Counted from the stretch's first letter, positions 1 through 9,485 are shown. The stretch is DNA of 48,571 nt from Candidatus Thorarchaeota archaeon (GCA_011364905.1 RDNZ01000020.1:1-48571); one strand, 5' to 3'. A program made the numbers and translations. The notes: a model not told the origin generated them from the letters alone.

Positions 1-519
1 AATCAGAGGGAGAATCTCATCGCTCTTGGACCACTTCTTTAACGAAACCAGACCATCCGCAGATATCGCCCTCAGATAACCCTGCACATCAAGAGAGGTC
101 AAGGCCCCCATATCCCTTGCCAGCTGAAAGCATTCCTTCTCGATCTCATTATCAGAAAGAGGTGAAAAGAGGATTATCCTTGCTTTGGAGCCCAGCCTCA
201 TGATGTCAGAACACTGGATTTGTGGCGCGAGAGCTTCCACTTTCTGTGTACGCTCCCCAGCAGCATCATACATATTGACGAACCGGGTTGTTTGAGTACC
301 TTCACAATGTAGTCCAGACAGATTGAGACCTGAGGAGAGTAGTTCATGCCTGTATGACTCCTCAAAGTCTGCTCCGACCTTTGAAACGATTCCAGCACCA
401 AAAGCACCAATCGCAGGAGCCAACATCGCGTAAGCTGGGGCACCTCCCAGCATCTCACGACGGGCATCGGGTGTGATTATTAGGTCTCGACTGAGGTGTC
501 CTACTACTACAAGTTCCAT
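1..519 (-). CDS. PfkB/ribokinase-family sugar kinase, N-terminal part
   Basis: The frame is open from the ATG at 519 to the left edge, so only the first 173 residues are seen and the C-terminal half with the catalytic Asp lies outside the window. The N-terminus (VVVGHLSRDLI) is followed by a GGAPAYAML stretch, the small-residue motif of PfkB kinases that contacts the sugar, and then by VSKVGADFEESYRHEL, the usual PfkB turn and helix. The family phosphorylates sugars or nucleosides with ATP; the substrate cannot be told. It is divergent from the MoaD operon, with 113 bp between them. I am sure of the family and unsure of the substrate. Confidence 0.82.
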   Translation of the reverse strand, partial: MELVVVGHLSRDLIITPDARREMLGGAPAYAMLAPAIGAFGAGIVSKVGADFEESYRHELLSSGLNLSGLHCEGTQTTRFVNMYDAAGERTQKVEALAPQIQCSDIMRLGSKARIILFSPLSDNEIEKECFQLARDMGALTSLDVQGYLRAISADGLVSLKKWSKSDEILPLI

Positions 520-632
520 CTTATTCAGAGGGCTCACTCTACGACCCTCTCCTATAACTTCTACGTTCAATGTGTAACAGAAGGCAACGGTTTTAATCTC
601 TCATTCCATCCCAGTATATTGGGTGCGAAATC

Positions 633-914
633 TTGGCACAAGTCTTGGTGAAGTTCTTTGCCACTGTCAGAGAGGTCACAGGGGTCAAAAGCCTAGAACT
701 TGAGGCAGAAACCGTAAAGGAACTTCTGCAGTCATTGGTCATGACCTATGGTGACAAGTTCAAAGACACCGTTATTGATGAGAATACAGGAAATCTGAAG
801 CAGTTCTTCTCATGCATGGTGAATGGAAAACGAATCGAGCTTCTCGATGGTTATGACACAGTCTTGAAGGACAAGGACTCAGTAGCACTGTTCCCACCTG
901 TTGGAGGGGGATAA
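633..914 (+). CDS. MoaD/ThiS-type ubiquitin-like sulfur carrier
   Basis: This 93-residue protein has the beta-grasp pattern of MoaD: VLVKFFATVREVTG at the start, a central helix (VKELLQSLVMTYG), VNGKRIE, and the end VALFPPVGGG with the terminal Gly-Gly that is thiocarboxylated. The TTG start at 633 sits behind GGGTG; no ATG fits the fold. It is the first gene of an operon ending in AOR, so its likely job is sulfur donation for the pterin dithiolene of the tungsten cofactor. A SAMP-like protein-modifier role is possible, because archaeal MoaD and SAMP proteins are hard to separate by sequence. Confidence 0.88.
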   Translation: MAQVLVKFFATVREVTGVKSLELEAETVKELLQSLVMTYGDKFKDTVIDENTGNLKQFFSCMVNGKRIELLDGYDTVLKDKDSVALFPPVGGG

Positions 915-2321
915 ATGAGTAGTACCCTCACGTCAACCTTCAGAAGACAGGCGAGAGGGTCAGCTGATCTTGTTGTAAAGAACGCAAAGCTCCTCCTTGA
1001 ATCAGGTATTGCTCATGGAGGCATAGGAGTAGTTAATGGGAAAATTGTTATCATTGCTCGAGATGAACACCTACCTGAGGCCGGCACTGTCATTGATGCA
1101 GAGGGAAATATCCTGATGCCAGGGCTCATCGATGCTCACGCACACATCCATGATCCCAACAGGCTAGAACATGAAACATTCACAACTGGCTCAAAGGCTG
1201 CTGTTGCAGGGGGTGTGACCACCTTTGTTGACATGCCTCTTACAAATCAAGTTGATACCATTAAGGCTGTTGAAGAAAAAATCAGTCAAGGAGAAGAGAT
1301 GAGCGTTGCTGACTTCACTTTCTACGCTGGAATGATGAACTCGGAAAATCATGTCGCTATTCCCCTTCTTGCTGAAAGAGGGGTTGCGGCGTTTAAGGCG
1401 TTCACATGCAAGCCATTTCAGACAAACAATGGAGTAATTGTGAAGTGCCTGAGTGAAGTTTCTGAGATTGGAGGACATCTCACAATTCATGCAGAAGACC
1501 AGGGTGTTTTGGATGAGTTCGCAAGTGAGATGGATGACAACTGGGACGCGCCTATCAGCCATTCCCTTGCAAGACCAAACATTGCTGAGCAACTAGCTAT
1601 CCACCAGTGCATCAATATTGCAGAGAAAACAGGTGGTCATCTGCACATCGCCCATGTAACAACCAGAGAGGGGATACAGGAGGTAGAGAGAGGACGGTTG
1701 CATGGGGTCATGGTGACTACCGAAGTGTGTCCTCATCATCTTGTATTCTATCGGGATGATATGAACCGACTTGGCCCCAAGAGTAAGATGAACCCGCCCC
1801 TTAGAACAAAAGAGGACAGAGCAGCCCTCTGGTCAGCACTGCTTCGTGGTGCTATCGATATAGTCGTGAGTGACCATGCACCATGTCCAATAGAGATGAA
1901 AGAGGCTGGTTCTGAAGATATACGAGAGGCGTGGTCAGGAGTTGATGGAATTCAGATGATCCTCAGGGTCCTTATGTCTGAGGGAATCAACAAGGCACGA
2001 CTCTCCTACTCACGGCTACTGAGGATATGTTCTCGTAATCCTGCTAGACTATTCGGACTCTATCCAAAGAAGGGGGTTCTACGTATCGGTGCGGATGCGG
2101 ACTTTGTTGTGATAGATCAGAACAAGGAAGAAAGAATCACTGCAGATATGATGGAATCAAAGTGTGGATGGACACTCTATGAGGGATTGACAATGAAAGG
2201 AGCGCCTGTAATGACCTTTATCAGAGGCGTACAAGTGTTCGACAAGGGTATTGTGACAGTAAGGCCCGGCCTTGGGAGATTCCAAGCTATGGGCACAGGA
2301 GATCGACAAACAGGAGACTAA
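915..2321 (+). CDS. Dihydroorotase/allantoinase/hydantoinase-type cyclic amidohydrolase
   Basis: At 468 residues this is a full-length metal-dependent amidohydrolase. The binuclear metal site is visible: DAHAHIHDP (HxH) after MPGLI, AFKAFTCKP with the Lys expected to be carbamylated, IHAED, HIAHVTT, and VSDHAP with the catalytic Asp. The FTTGSKAAVAGGVTTFVDMP stretch resembles allantoinases and class-I dihydroorotases. These enzymes open or close cyclic amides such as dihydroorotate, allantoin or hydantoins. The ATG follows the moaD-like gene directly, with GGAGG inside that gene's end, and the ferredoxin starts 3 nt later. Being inside an AOR operon is odd for a pyrimidine gene, so the substrate is left open. 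Confidence 0.85.
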   Translation: MSSTLTSTFRRQARGSADLVVKNAKLLLESGIAHGGIGVVNGKIVIIARDEHLPEAGTVIDAEGNILMPGLIDAHAHIHDPNRLEHETFTTGSKAAVAGGVTTFVDMPLTNQVDTIKAVEEKISQGEEMSVADFTFYAGMMNSENHVAIPLLAERGVAAFKAFTCKPFQTNNGVIVKCLSEVSEIGGHLTIHAEDQGVLDEFASEMDDNWDAPISHSLARPNIAEQLAIHQCINIAEKTGGHLHIAHVTTREGIQEVERGRLHGVMVTTEVCPHHLVFYRDDMNRLGPKSKMNPPLRTKEDRAALWSALLRGAIDIVVSDHAPCPIEMKEAGSEDIREAWSGVDGIQMILRVLMSEGINKARLSYSRLLRICSRNPARLFGLYPKKGVLRIGADADFVVIDQNKEERITADMMESKCGWTLYEGLTMKGAPVMTFIRGVQVFDKGIVTVRPGLGRFQAMGTGDRQTGD

Positions 2322-2324
2322 GCC

Positions 2325-2819
2325 TTGACTGAACTCAACTTTGTCTTTGGTGACCCAAGAGTTTGTTCTGGATGCATGACGTGCGCAAACGTCTGCAGTA
2401 TGTACTTCTATAAAGTAATCAGTCCTGCGCGTTCGCGTAACCGTGTCCTAAGGATCGAGCCAGCGCTCGACTTTCCACTCTTCTGCAGGAACTGTGAGGA
2501 TGCTCCTTGTATCGACGCATGCCCAGAACAGGCACTTATGAGGACTTCAAAGGGTGTTGTGATTGTCAACAACAAAAAATGTGTGGGGCACGGCGAATGT
2601 GTCAAGGCTTGCCCCTATTACGCGATTCAAATCCATCCGGATACTGGTAAGGCATTCAAATGTATCCAATGTGGGGAGTGTGTGGACCGCTGCCCCGCTG
2701 ATGCCCTCTTCATGACAACGGAAAAGGACCTCGCAGAGAGGGACAAGGATGGAAGCATGATGATGTTATATGAACACCACAAAGAGGAGATTTACGGCAA
2801 AGAGGAGGAGTCACGATGA
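2325..2819 (+). CDS. Polyferredoxin, probable electron-transfer subunit of AOR
   Basis: This 164-residue protein has about four [4Fe-4S] sites of the HycB/CooF/AorB kind: CSGCMTCANVC (14-24), CRNCEDAPCIDAC (54-66), CVGHGECVKAC (86-96) and CIQCGECVDRC (113-123). The third motif has His89 where Cys is usual. It starts at TTG 2325 and its stop overlaps the AOR start (ATGA), which implies translational coupling and a two-subunit complex. It would carry electrons from the tungsten enzyme to ferredoxin or another carrier. No signal peptide is seen, so it should be cytoplasmic. Confidence 0.87.
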   Translation: MTELNFVFGDPRVCSGCMTCANVCSMYFYKVISPARSRNRVLRIEPALDFPLFCRNCEDAPCIDACPEQALMRTSKGVVIVNNKKCVGHGECVKACPYYAIQIHPDTGKAFKCIQCGECVDRCPADALFMTTEKDLAERDKDGSMMMLYEHHKEEIYGKEEESR

Positions 2820-4690
2820 TAGATGGAGTTGGCGGCCATACTCTCTGGGTGAATCTTACTAAAGGGTCTATAGAAAAGAAACCCCTAGATGAGGAGGTAA
2901 TCAGTAACTATCTCATGGGCGCGGGGTATCTCTCGCGAGTCCTCTTTGATCTGATACCTCAAGGGATAGATCCCCTCAGTGAGAAGAATGTTCTGGGGAT
3001 GGCAACAGGACTTCTCACGGGTTCAATGTTCCCTCAAGCCTCAAGGCATGTTATTGCAGCACTCTCACCACTGACTGATATTTGGGGCGAAAGCCACGCC
3101 GCTGGATTTTGGGGCGCAGAACTCAAGTTTGCAGGATATGATGCGATTGTGTTTACGGGGGCATCTACAAGTCCTGTGTATCTTAACATCAAAGACGATG
3201 ATGTAGACCTGCTGGATGCCGAGGAGGCCGGGATTTGGGGAAAAGATGTTTTTGAAACGGATGATATTCTCAAGGAGAAGCATGGAAAGAGAATACGGAC
3301 TTTGTCAATTGGGCAGGCCGGAGAGAACCTTGTGCGATTCGCAGCTATTATGAATGACCGTGATCGAGCATCAGCTCGTTCTGGATTAGGCGCAGTGATG
3401 GGATCCAAGAGACTGAAGGCGGTCTCAGTCCGGGGGACTGGAAAGCTGACTGTAGCGGACCCGAAGAATTACCTAAAACAGATTGACGTGTTCCACAAGC
3501 GGATGATGGCGAATCCATTCACTCCTGGTCGTATCAAGTACGGTACCACGAGTCTTGTCGAACTGATGCAACATATTGGACGATTGCCAAGCTACAATAT
3601 GAGACAAGGAGTCTTTGATGGATTCGAGAAGATAAGTGGCGATGCAATCAACGAGAAATATCTCGTGAAAGCGAGAGCTGACTTCTCATGCCTACAGCGA
3701 TGTGGTCGTTACACGGCAGTTCGAAGTGGTCCCTATACATACGAGGGAGGTGCTCCTGAGTTTGAAACCCAATCGGCTATGGGATCACGATGCGGTAATG
3801 ACAACCTTGAGTCTGTGCTTTTTGGACATCACCTTGCAAATCAGTATGGATTGGATACAATCTCCCTAGGAGGCACTATCTCTTGGGCAATGGAAGCATG
3901 GGATGAGGGTCTCCTGACTGCTGATGACACAGGTGGAGTTGATCTCAGCTGGGGTAACCACGAAACTGTGGTGCGTCTCACACGCATGATTGCCATGAGG
4001 GAGGGTTTCGGTGATGTACTTGCGGAAGGAAGTGCCAGAGCTGCTCAGAAGATAGGGAGAGGCACAGACAAGTTTGTAATGGCTGTGAAGAAGCAAGAGA
4101 TAGCTGGACAAGAGCCACGAGCTCAGAAGTCTATGGGACTGGCTGCAGCCACCGCTGCACGCGGTGCAGACCACCTCTATGCATTTCCCGTTCTTGATGA
4201 GGCTGGTTTTGATGAGGAGATACGAGAACGCTTTGGTAAGCAGTATCTGCCCGAAATGGCCGACCGTCTAAGTCCGAAGTACAAAGGAATCATGGTCAAG
4301 GAGTGTGAAGACTACATGGTCATGATTGAGAGTGTCGGATTGTGCAAATACGGTACCCAGATCCCTCCAGAGTTCTTCTACGAGGACATAGCAGTGGCGC
4401 TGAAGATTCACAACGGATTGGAGTTGACTAAGAGAGACCTGCAAGTCATTGGAGAACGTATCGTCAACCTCAACAGACTGTTCAATGCCCGTCTAGGAGT
4501 AACAAGAAAGGATGACTGTCTACCCGAGAGACTCACAAAGGAGAAGGCGCCTCTGGGGCCACCAGCTGGAGAGGTCGTTGAACTTGATGCCATGCTTGAT
4601 GAATACTACACAGAGCGAGGCTGGGATTTGAAAACGGGTCTTCCAACAAAAGACACACTGGAAAGACTAGGGCTTGAAGAAGATGTGTGA
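2816..4690 (+). CDS. aor: Tungsten aldehyde:ferredoxin oxidoreductase family protein
   Basis: At 624 residues this is close to the roughly 605 of the Pyrococcus furiosus enzyme. It has the AOR N-terminus (LWVNLTKGSIEKKPLDEE), the pterin-binding NDRDRASARSGLGAVMGSKR region, LDTISLGG and RGADHLYAFP. The family oxidises aldehydes to acids at a bis-pterin tungsten site and passes electrons through one [4Fe-4S] cluster. The expected ligands CxxCxxxC...C appear as Asp289, Cys292, Cys296 and Cys510, so the first Cys is replaced by Asp. GGAGG lies a few bases before the ATG. The polyferredoxin upstream is the likely partner; the substrate is unknown, and an AOR paralogue with other chemistry is possible. 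Confidence 0.92.
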   Translation: MIDGVGGHTLWVNLTKGSIEKKPLDEEVISNYLMGAGYLSRVLFDLIPQGIDPLSEKNVLGMATGLLTGSMFPQASRHVIAALSPLTDIWGESHAAGFWGAELKFAGYDAIVFTGASTSPVYLNIKDDDVDLLDAEEAGIWGKDVFETDDILKEKHGKRIRTLSIGQAGENLVRFAAIMNDRDRASARSGLGAVMGSKRLKAVSVRGTGKLTVADPKNYLKQIDVFHKRMMANPFTPGRIKYGTTSLVELMQHIGRLPSYNMRQGVFDGFEKISGDAINEKYLVKARADFSCLQRCGRYTAVRSGPYTYEGGAPEFETQSAMGSRCGNDNLESVLFGHHLANQYGLDTISLGGTISWAMEAWDEGLLTADDTGGVDLSWGNHETVVRLTRMIAMREGFGDVLAEGSARAAQKIGRGTDKFVMAVKKQEIAGQEPRAQKSMGLAAATAARGADHLYAFPVLDEAGFDEEIRERFGKQYLPEMADRLSPKYKGIMVKECEDYMVMIESVGLCKYGTQIPPEFFYEDIAVALKIHNGLELTKRDLQVIGERIVNLNRLFNARLGVTRKDDCLPERLTKEKAPLGPPAGEVVELDAMLDEYYTERGWDLKTGLPTKDTLERLGLEEDV

Positions 4691-4691
4691 T

Positions 4692-4928
4692 TCACTCGCA
4701 TGTCGCGCAGACATTGGTTATCGTGTCTCTCACTCCGTCGACTTTTCGGAGATCATTTACCACAAAGGAACTGAGTGCTTCGGGCGTTTTAAAGACACAC
4801 TTGATCAGAAGGTCATATGCCCCATAAATTAGATACGCTTCTTCCACTTGGTCTAAATTGCGGACCTCATCCAAGATCGCCCGCGACTTTGTCGACTCGA
4901 CTTTGGCCATGATGAAGGCAATGATCAC
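4692..4928 (-). CDS. Stand-alone Lrp/AsnC-type RAM ligand-binding domain
   Basis: This 78-residue protein matches the C-terminal RAM (regulation of amino-acid metabolism) domain of Lrp/AsnC regulators and lacks the helix-turn-helix. It shows the beta-alpha-beta-beta-alpha-beta pattern: AFIMAKVE, a helix to VRNLDQVEEAYLIYGAYDLLIKC, then FVVNDLRKVDGVRDTITN. Such single-domain proteins bind amino acids or modulate full-length Lrp partners. It ends one base after the AOR stop, convergent with that operon. The effector is not evident. Confidence 0.8.
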   Translation of the reverse strand: MIIAFIMAKVESTKSRAILDEVRNLDQVEEAYLIYGAYDLLIKCVFKTPEALSSFVVNDLRKVDGVRDTITNVCATCE

Positions 4929-5084
4929 TTCTATTCCACCAGCGGTTTCTCTCTTCGTGTTCTATCTACTTCAGCCAACATAAAACTGTTGCTGGATATA
5001 GACATTACCGTCAATCATTAGGTTCGCATGGCTTTCTCATAGCCATCCCAAATGCACCCATGACAAAGAACTTGACCTCTACAA

Positions 5085-6383
5085 TTAGCTGACGTGATTG
5101 AATTTGAGATGATACGTGGTCCCGGTGACACTCATGTCCTCAAGGTTATCTGAAACGTGAAGTGAAACTCCCTGGAGCGACGCGATGCCCCGAATAAGAA
5201 GTATACCAAGCCCGACAAGTGGTCTGTTTGGCTTGGATAGAGAGTCAGGTGTGTTCAAAAATGTCTTGACCTTTTCGGAGAGGCCGCTTCCTCTGTCACT
5301 AATGGTTAGTTCCACACCATTCGGGTTCATTGCCTTGGCCTGAACTAGTATAGAAGGGCTGCCATGTTTGAAGGCATTATCAAAGATGTTCCAAAGAAGC
5401 TCATGAACAAGTCTTGAGTTTTCGATCTTCGTATCAGCGGGAATCTGGACCTGAACTTGCTCGGGTGTGAGTTTGTATTCCTTTATAACACGTTCAGTAG
5501 CCTTTTCGACAATGGTCAGCAACTGAATCATTTCAGAGGGAGTTTCAGCTTTACTAATGGATACCGAGAGGTCTCTCATCTCATCGATAAAATGTCCCGC
5601 ATCCTCAAGGACCGCTGTAGCGATGTTTATCCACTGGTTTTCAACAGGATTCTCAATTTCTGTGAGCTCTAGGGCATGCCTAGCTGTCTGGATGTAATTT
5701 CTGATGTCATGTTCAACCAAACCAGAGAGAACCTCTGAAATCTGATACTGGTTTTCAAGGTCTTTTGTAACAGTCCCTGTGAACATCGTAAGCATTGCTG
5801 ACGCTGTAATGATGACTCCCAAAGCTTGTAGAGTGACGAAGGGATCGAACAAACCAAAGTCGATTATTGTGAAAGGTACCATGAACCAAGAGCCTGCCCA
5901 AATCAGAAAACCAAGGACCAACCACAAATTGGACATGTTTCCCATGCCATCAAAGCGGAAGACAACCCGAGCGGATAATATGCAAACATATGCAACATAG
6001 AACCCTAGGGGAATGAAGACATACTGAAATCCAAGGTGGACTATCAGACCTAGGAGCAGATAGCAGCTGAAGAAAGTAACTCCTGCTATATAGAATCGTA
6101 GTCGCTTCCTAGTAATTTCTGTTGTGCGGATTCCATCCAGGATGAGTGTGATTCCAATGAACATGGCATTGATGGCAATAAAGTCGAGAGGCGAGAGTCC
6201 AGAAGGCGATGAGGCAAAACCACCCTGAAGGGCACCAACAGTGTAGACCAGCCAACCAATTGCCCAGACTCGGTATCCCTGTCGCTTGGAATAGTGGATC
6301 AAGCCCCATGCCACGGTGCCATAGAATATGATGAATGTAAAGATAAGAACCATATTAAGCACAAGGGCGGTCGCTTGCATCAT
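5085..6383 (-). CDS. Membrane-bound sensor histidine kinase
   Basis: The 432 residues split into an N-terminal membrane half (about 1-205, around seven hydrophobic segments) and a kinase half. The H-box is LVEHDIRNYIQTARHAL, the N-box LLWNIFDNAFKHGS, the G1 box ISDRGSGL and the G2 box LVGLGILLIRG. It should autophosphorylate on the H-box His in response to a signal sensed in or near the membrane. No response regulator is adjacent, so the partner is elsewhere. The neighbours on both sides (RAM domain, LeuRS) do not hint at the signal. Confidence 0.88.
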   Translation of the reverse strand: MMQATALVLNMVLIFTFIIFYGTVAWGLIHYSKRQGYRVWAIGWLVYTVGALQGGFASSPSGLSPLDFIAINAMFIGITLILDGIRTTEITRKRLRFYIAGVTFFSCYLLLGLIVHLGFQYVFIPLGFYVAYVCILSARVVFRFDGMGNMSNLWLVLGFLIWAGSWFMVPFTIIDFGLFDPFVTLQALGVIITASAMLTMFTGTVTKDLENQYQISEVLSGLVEHDIRNYIQTARHALELTEIENPVENQWINIATAVLEDAGHFIDEMRDLSVSISKAETPSEMIQLLTIVEKATERVIKEYKLTPEQVQVQIPADTKIENSRLVHELLWNIFDNAFKHGSPSILVQAKAMNPNGVELTISDRGSGLSEKVKTFLNTPDSLSKPNRPLVGLGILLIRGIASLQGVSLHVSDNLEDMSVTGTTYHLKFNHVS

Positions 6384-6581
6384 CAGGAGTCTCCACTAGT
6401 ATCAAATGTCAAACACGGTCTTAAGTAGACTAGATTTCAAGTGCTAAATATACGTAGCTATGATATATTCTGCAAGTGAGTGTTGCGGTTTCCACAACAA
6501 TGGGCTCTTCGTTGTACTAGTCCTAATCAGCCTCAGCGTGGAAAAAGGAAAGGAGTGCGAGGACTCCTCAGTGGGACCCTC
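6384..6581. other. Intergenic stretch between leuS and the histidine kinase gene
   Basis: No coding frame is convincing here. A short open frame starting near 6460 runs antisense into leuS and has no family likeness. Around 6555-6570 there is a small inverted repeat (GGAGT / ACTCC with a 6-nt loop) that could form a hairpin downstream of leuS. Nothing else stands out. Confidence 0.4.
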
Positions 6582-9485
6582 TTACTCCAAAAATATCGAA
6601 ACTCTGCCTGGTAGAGCAAACCGTGCCTTGTTCTGTGGATCATATTCTGGCTTTTCGGAGCTGTGAACAACTATCTCCATACCTAATTCTGACTTCATAT
6701 GACTGGCAGAGTCATTGAGAGCGAACCTCTCCGACTTCGAGCTGGATGAGTGAGCCCATAGACCATTCTCTTTCGCGATACGGTCAACAATGCTCTTGAC
6801 CTCTTTGCCATGTATCCTGAAGTCTTCATTGGACATCAAATGCTTCATGATATCCCCAACGACAATGGATAGTTTGGCTTTCCTGATGCTGTTCATAGCT
6901 TTGAACATCCATTCAGGTGCAACATAGAGATGAGCTGTCTTGGCCTTCTTCCCTTTCATTAGCTTCACAATCTCTCTGATATCTCGAATGGTAGACTCGA
7001 CGACCTCGTATGAGGTTTCCACCTCCCGGTCAATGAGTTTCTTATTGGGTTTTGGCCAATCTGCCACCGAAATATATCCATCACGACCAATCTTGGACCA
7101 AATCTCCTCACACATGTGAGGCATTAGTGGCGTCGCTAATCGCACCCAAATGTCGCATACGTAGGCCATTGTGGCATCGCGCTCTTCTTTTGGAATGCCC
7201 GGTCGTTTCAAGTACTGGTTGACTACACGGATCATCTCTGATGTTGCATTAATCGCATAATCGCGCAGTCGAAAGTTCTCAATGAAATTTGTGCAATTCT
7301 CCACTATTGTGTTTACTCGGGAAACAATCCATCTTGTTGCCATGCTCACATTGTCCTGTTTTGTGAAGACCTTGGGAGTCTTCTTTGCATACTTGGACAT
7401 GATGTCGTAGAACTGTCGAGTCCTTCCAGTCATGGCGGAAACATCTCGCTCATGCCACTCCATGAGGGAGGCTGGTTCAGCGGCAGCCATAGCATAGACC
7501 CGGAAGACATCAGCGCTATACTTCTTTGGAACTTCTACCAGAGGAATTACACTCCCCTTGCTCTTGCTCATTTTCCCACCTGCCATGACCAGATACTCGC
7601 TTATGCTGATCCGTTTAATCCAGTATTTCTTTGGAAAGATTGCTACATGGTGAAAGAGTGCAAAGCTTAGATGATTGGGGATGTGAGCTGGATTCGTATG
7701 ACGCTGGTCGTTCGGATACCAGTAACGAAACTCATTCTGCATAGTTTCTAGCAGAGTTGAGGCAATTCCAGTTGATTTGCTCACCTTTAGGGGAGTCCCT
7801 TTGCCAAGAAATATGTAGTCAAAGAAGGCTGGAGTCAACTGATCTGGTTTCAGCTTGTTATTCCTGATATGATGTGCAATGGTGTAGTATGCCATGTATA
7901 TTGTTGAATCTGACAATGACTCGATAATCCAGTCCGGGTCAAAAGGCAGTCTTGTTCCAATTCCACGTTTGCGTGCGCAAGGTCGCTGGGTCAGCCAATC
8001 GAATGTGTTCTCGAACAAAACCCTATACGTGTCAGGAACAATATCCATGGATGCGAGAGCCCCTCGTGTTTTATCTTTCCATCCCGGACTTGTATAGTCC
8101 AAGAACCATTGACCAGCAAAGACTCCAACTTGAACATCAGTGCCACACTTACATACAACCGGCCGCTCATCTGGTTCATAAAAGACATCTACTCTGTTGA
8201 TAGACCGCATCCACTCAACAACATCTTCTTTTACGTCCTTAATCATCCTACCAGAGAACTGTTCGCAGTTGTCCTTCATCACACCATCGTAAAATTCAGC
8301 CTTGTAGATTTCTTGAGTTGCATCCTCTAGCTTTTCTCCCTCTTTTTGCGACTTGATATTGCGTCGTTCGACAGCGTCTTTTGCAGGGAATTCACTATAA
8401 CCCTTCATATCGATCATGCCAATGATTGAGATGCCTCGAACATCCTCAGCTGAGATCCCGAATTTCTCTAGACCAGAAGGATTGTCCCATAGGTCTCTCA
8501 ACGCAATGTAGTCGAAAGGCGCATGACCAGGGACAGAGTAAACAACCCCAGTGGCATTATTCACATCCACAAACTCGGCCGGTAAGATGGGAATCTCATG
8601 CTCGTCATGGATGGCTCTGAACTTCTTCCCAATTATCTTCGAACCTGAGAAGGTCTCTAGGACCTCAACAGTCTTGGCCTGAAGTCTCAGCTTCTCTACT
8701 GCCGCCTTTGCGACCACCCACTTCTCTCCATCAACTTTGGCCCAAACATACTTCTTTGTCGGATGAATCCACATGTTGGTAACGCCAAAGATTGTTTCTG
8801 GTCGCAGCGTTGCTGCAACGAGAAATCCATCCTCGAAAGGCCATTTTATTGCTGTGAACTCCTTTATTTTGGCAGTGGCACCCTCCAGTAGGTCATCCTC
8901 ACCGACAGGGTTTCCATCTTTCGGACAATACAATAGAGGATAGTTACCCTGCTTGATGTATCCCTTATCCTTGAATTTCTGATATTGCCATTCTACGAAT
9001 TTGTTGTACTCCTTGTCTCCTGTTGTAAACCGTCTTCGCCAATCAATCCCCAGTCCTAGGGCATCGAAATCCTGGGAAATCACCTTCGCAAAAAATGAAG
9101 CTGTTGTCCAAGGGTCAACAAACTTGGCTAGTTGGGCATCAACCTCCTCTTCAGTATCAAAGTATAACCGTAGGTCGCGTTTGTATTGTTCGATTGCCAC
9201 TGGATCGCCAGCTTTTATCCTATCGACCATTCCTTGAATTGGGGTCCCAGTCATGTGAGAAGCCATGGGAAACAGCACATTGAATCCCTGCATTCGCTTG
9301 TATCGAGCAATCACATCACCAATTGTGTAGGTTCTGCCATGCCCAATATGCAAAGCACCGTTCACATAGGGATAAGGAACTGTCAGAAAGAATTTCTTCC
9401 GTTTAGGATCAGGGTCAACCTCAAACACATGGTCCTTTCTCCAGCGTTTCTGCCATTTCTTCTCAATCTTAGCAATATCACTCAT
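6582..9485 (-). CDS. leuS: Leucyl-tRNA synthetase, archaeal/eukaryotic type
   Basis: At 967 residues this is the usual length for archaeal LeuRS. It has the class-I HIGH motif as PYPYVNGALHIGHGRTYT near residue 37 and the KMSKS motif in MAGGKMSKSKGSVIPL. The CP1 editing domain lies between them (including LVAATLRPETIFGVTNMWI), and an anticodon-binding helical domain follows. It charges tRNA-Leu with leucine in the cytoplasm. It is transcribed alone, with a TATA-like box at 9541-9547 upstream. Confidence 0.97.
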   Translation of the reverse strand: MSDIAKIEKKWQKRWRKDHVFEVDPDPKRKKFFLTVPYPYVNGALHIGHGRTYTIGDVIARYKRMQGFNVLFPMASHMTGTPIQGMVDRIKAGDPVAIEQYKRDLRLYFDTEEEVDAQLAKFVDPWTTASFFAKVISQDFDALGLGIDWRRRFTTGDKEYNKFVEWQYQKFKDKGYIKQGNYPLLYCPKDGNPVGEDDLLEGATAKIKEFTAIKWPFEDGFLVAATLRPETIFGVTNMWIHPTKKYVWAKVDGEKWVVAKAAVEKLRLQAKTVEVLETFSGSKIIGKKFRAIHDEHEIPILPAEFVDVNNATGVVYSVPGHAPFDYIALRDLWDNPSGLEKFGISAEDVRGISIIGMIDMKGYSEFPAKDAVERRNIKSQKEGEKLEDATQEIYKAEFYDGVMKDNCEQFSGRMIKDVKEDVVEWMRSINRVDVFYEPDERPVVCKCGTDVQVGVFAGQWFLDYTSPGWKDKTRGALASMDIVPDTYRVLFENTFDWLTQRPCARKRGIGTRLPFDPDWIIESLSDSTIYMAYYTIAHHIRNNKLKPDQLTPAFFDYIFLGKGTPLKVSKSTGIASTLLETMQNEFRYWYPNDQRHTNPAHIPNHLSFALFHHVAIFPKKYWIKRISISEYLVMAGGKMSKSKGSVIPLVEVPKKYSADVFRVYAMAAAEPASLMEWHERDVSAMTGRTRQFYDIMSKYAKKTPKVFTKQDNVSMATRWIVSRVNTIVENCTNFIENFRLRDYAINATSEMIRVVNQYLKRPGIPKEERDATMAYVCDIWVRLATPLMPHMCEEIWSKIGRDGYISVADWPKPNKKLIDREVETSYEVVESTIRDIREIVKLMKGKKAKTAHLYVAPEWMFKAMNSIRKAKLSIVVGDIMKHLMSNEDFRIHGKEVKSIVDRIAKENGLWAHSSSSKSERFALNDSASHMKSELGMEIVVHSSEKPEYDPQNKARFALPGRVSIFLE

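Noticed and set aside
6460..6666. Plus-strand frame of 68 residues antisense to the end of leuS
   Set aside because: It overlaps leuS, has no ribosome binding site or family likeness, and its composition follows the antisense of leuS.
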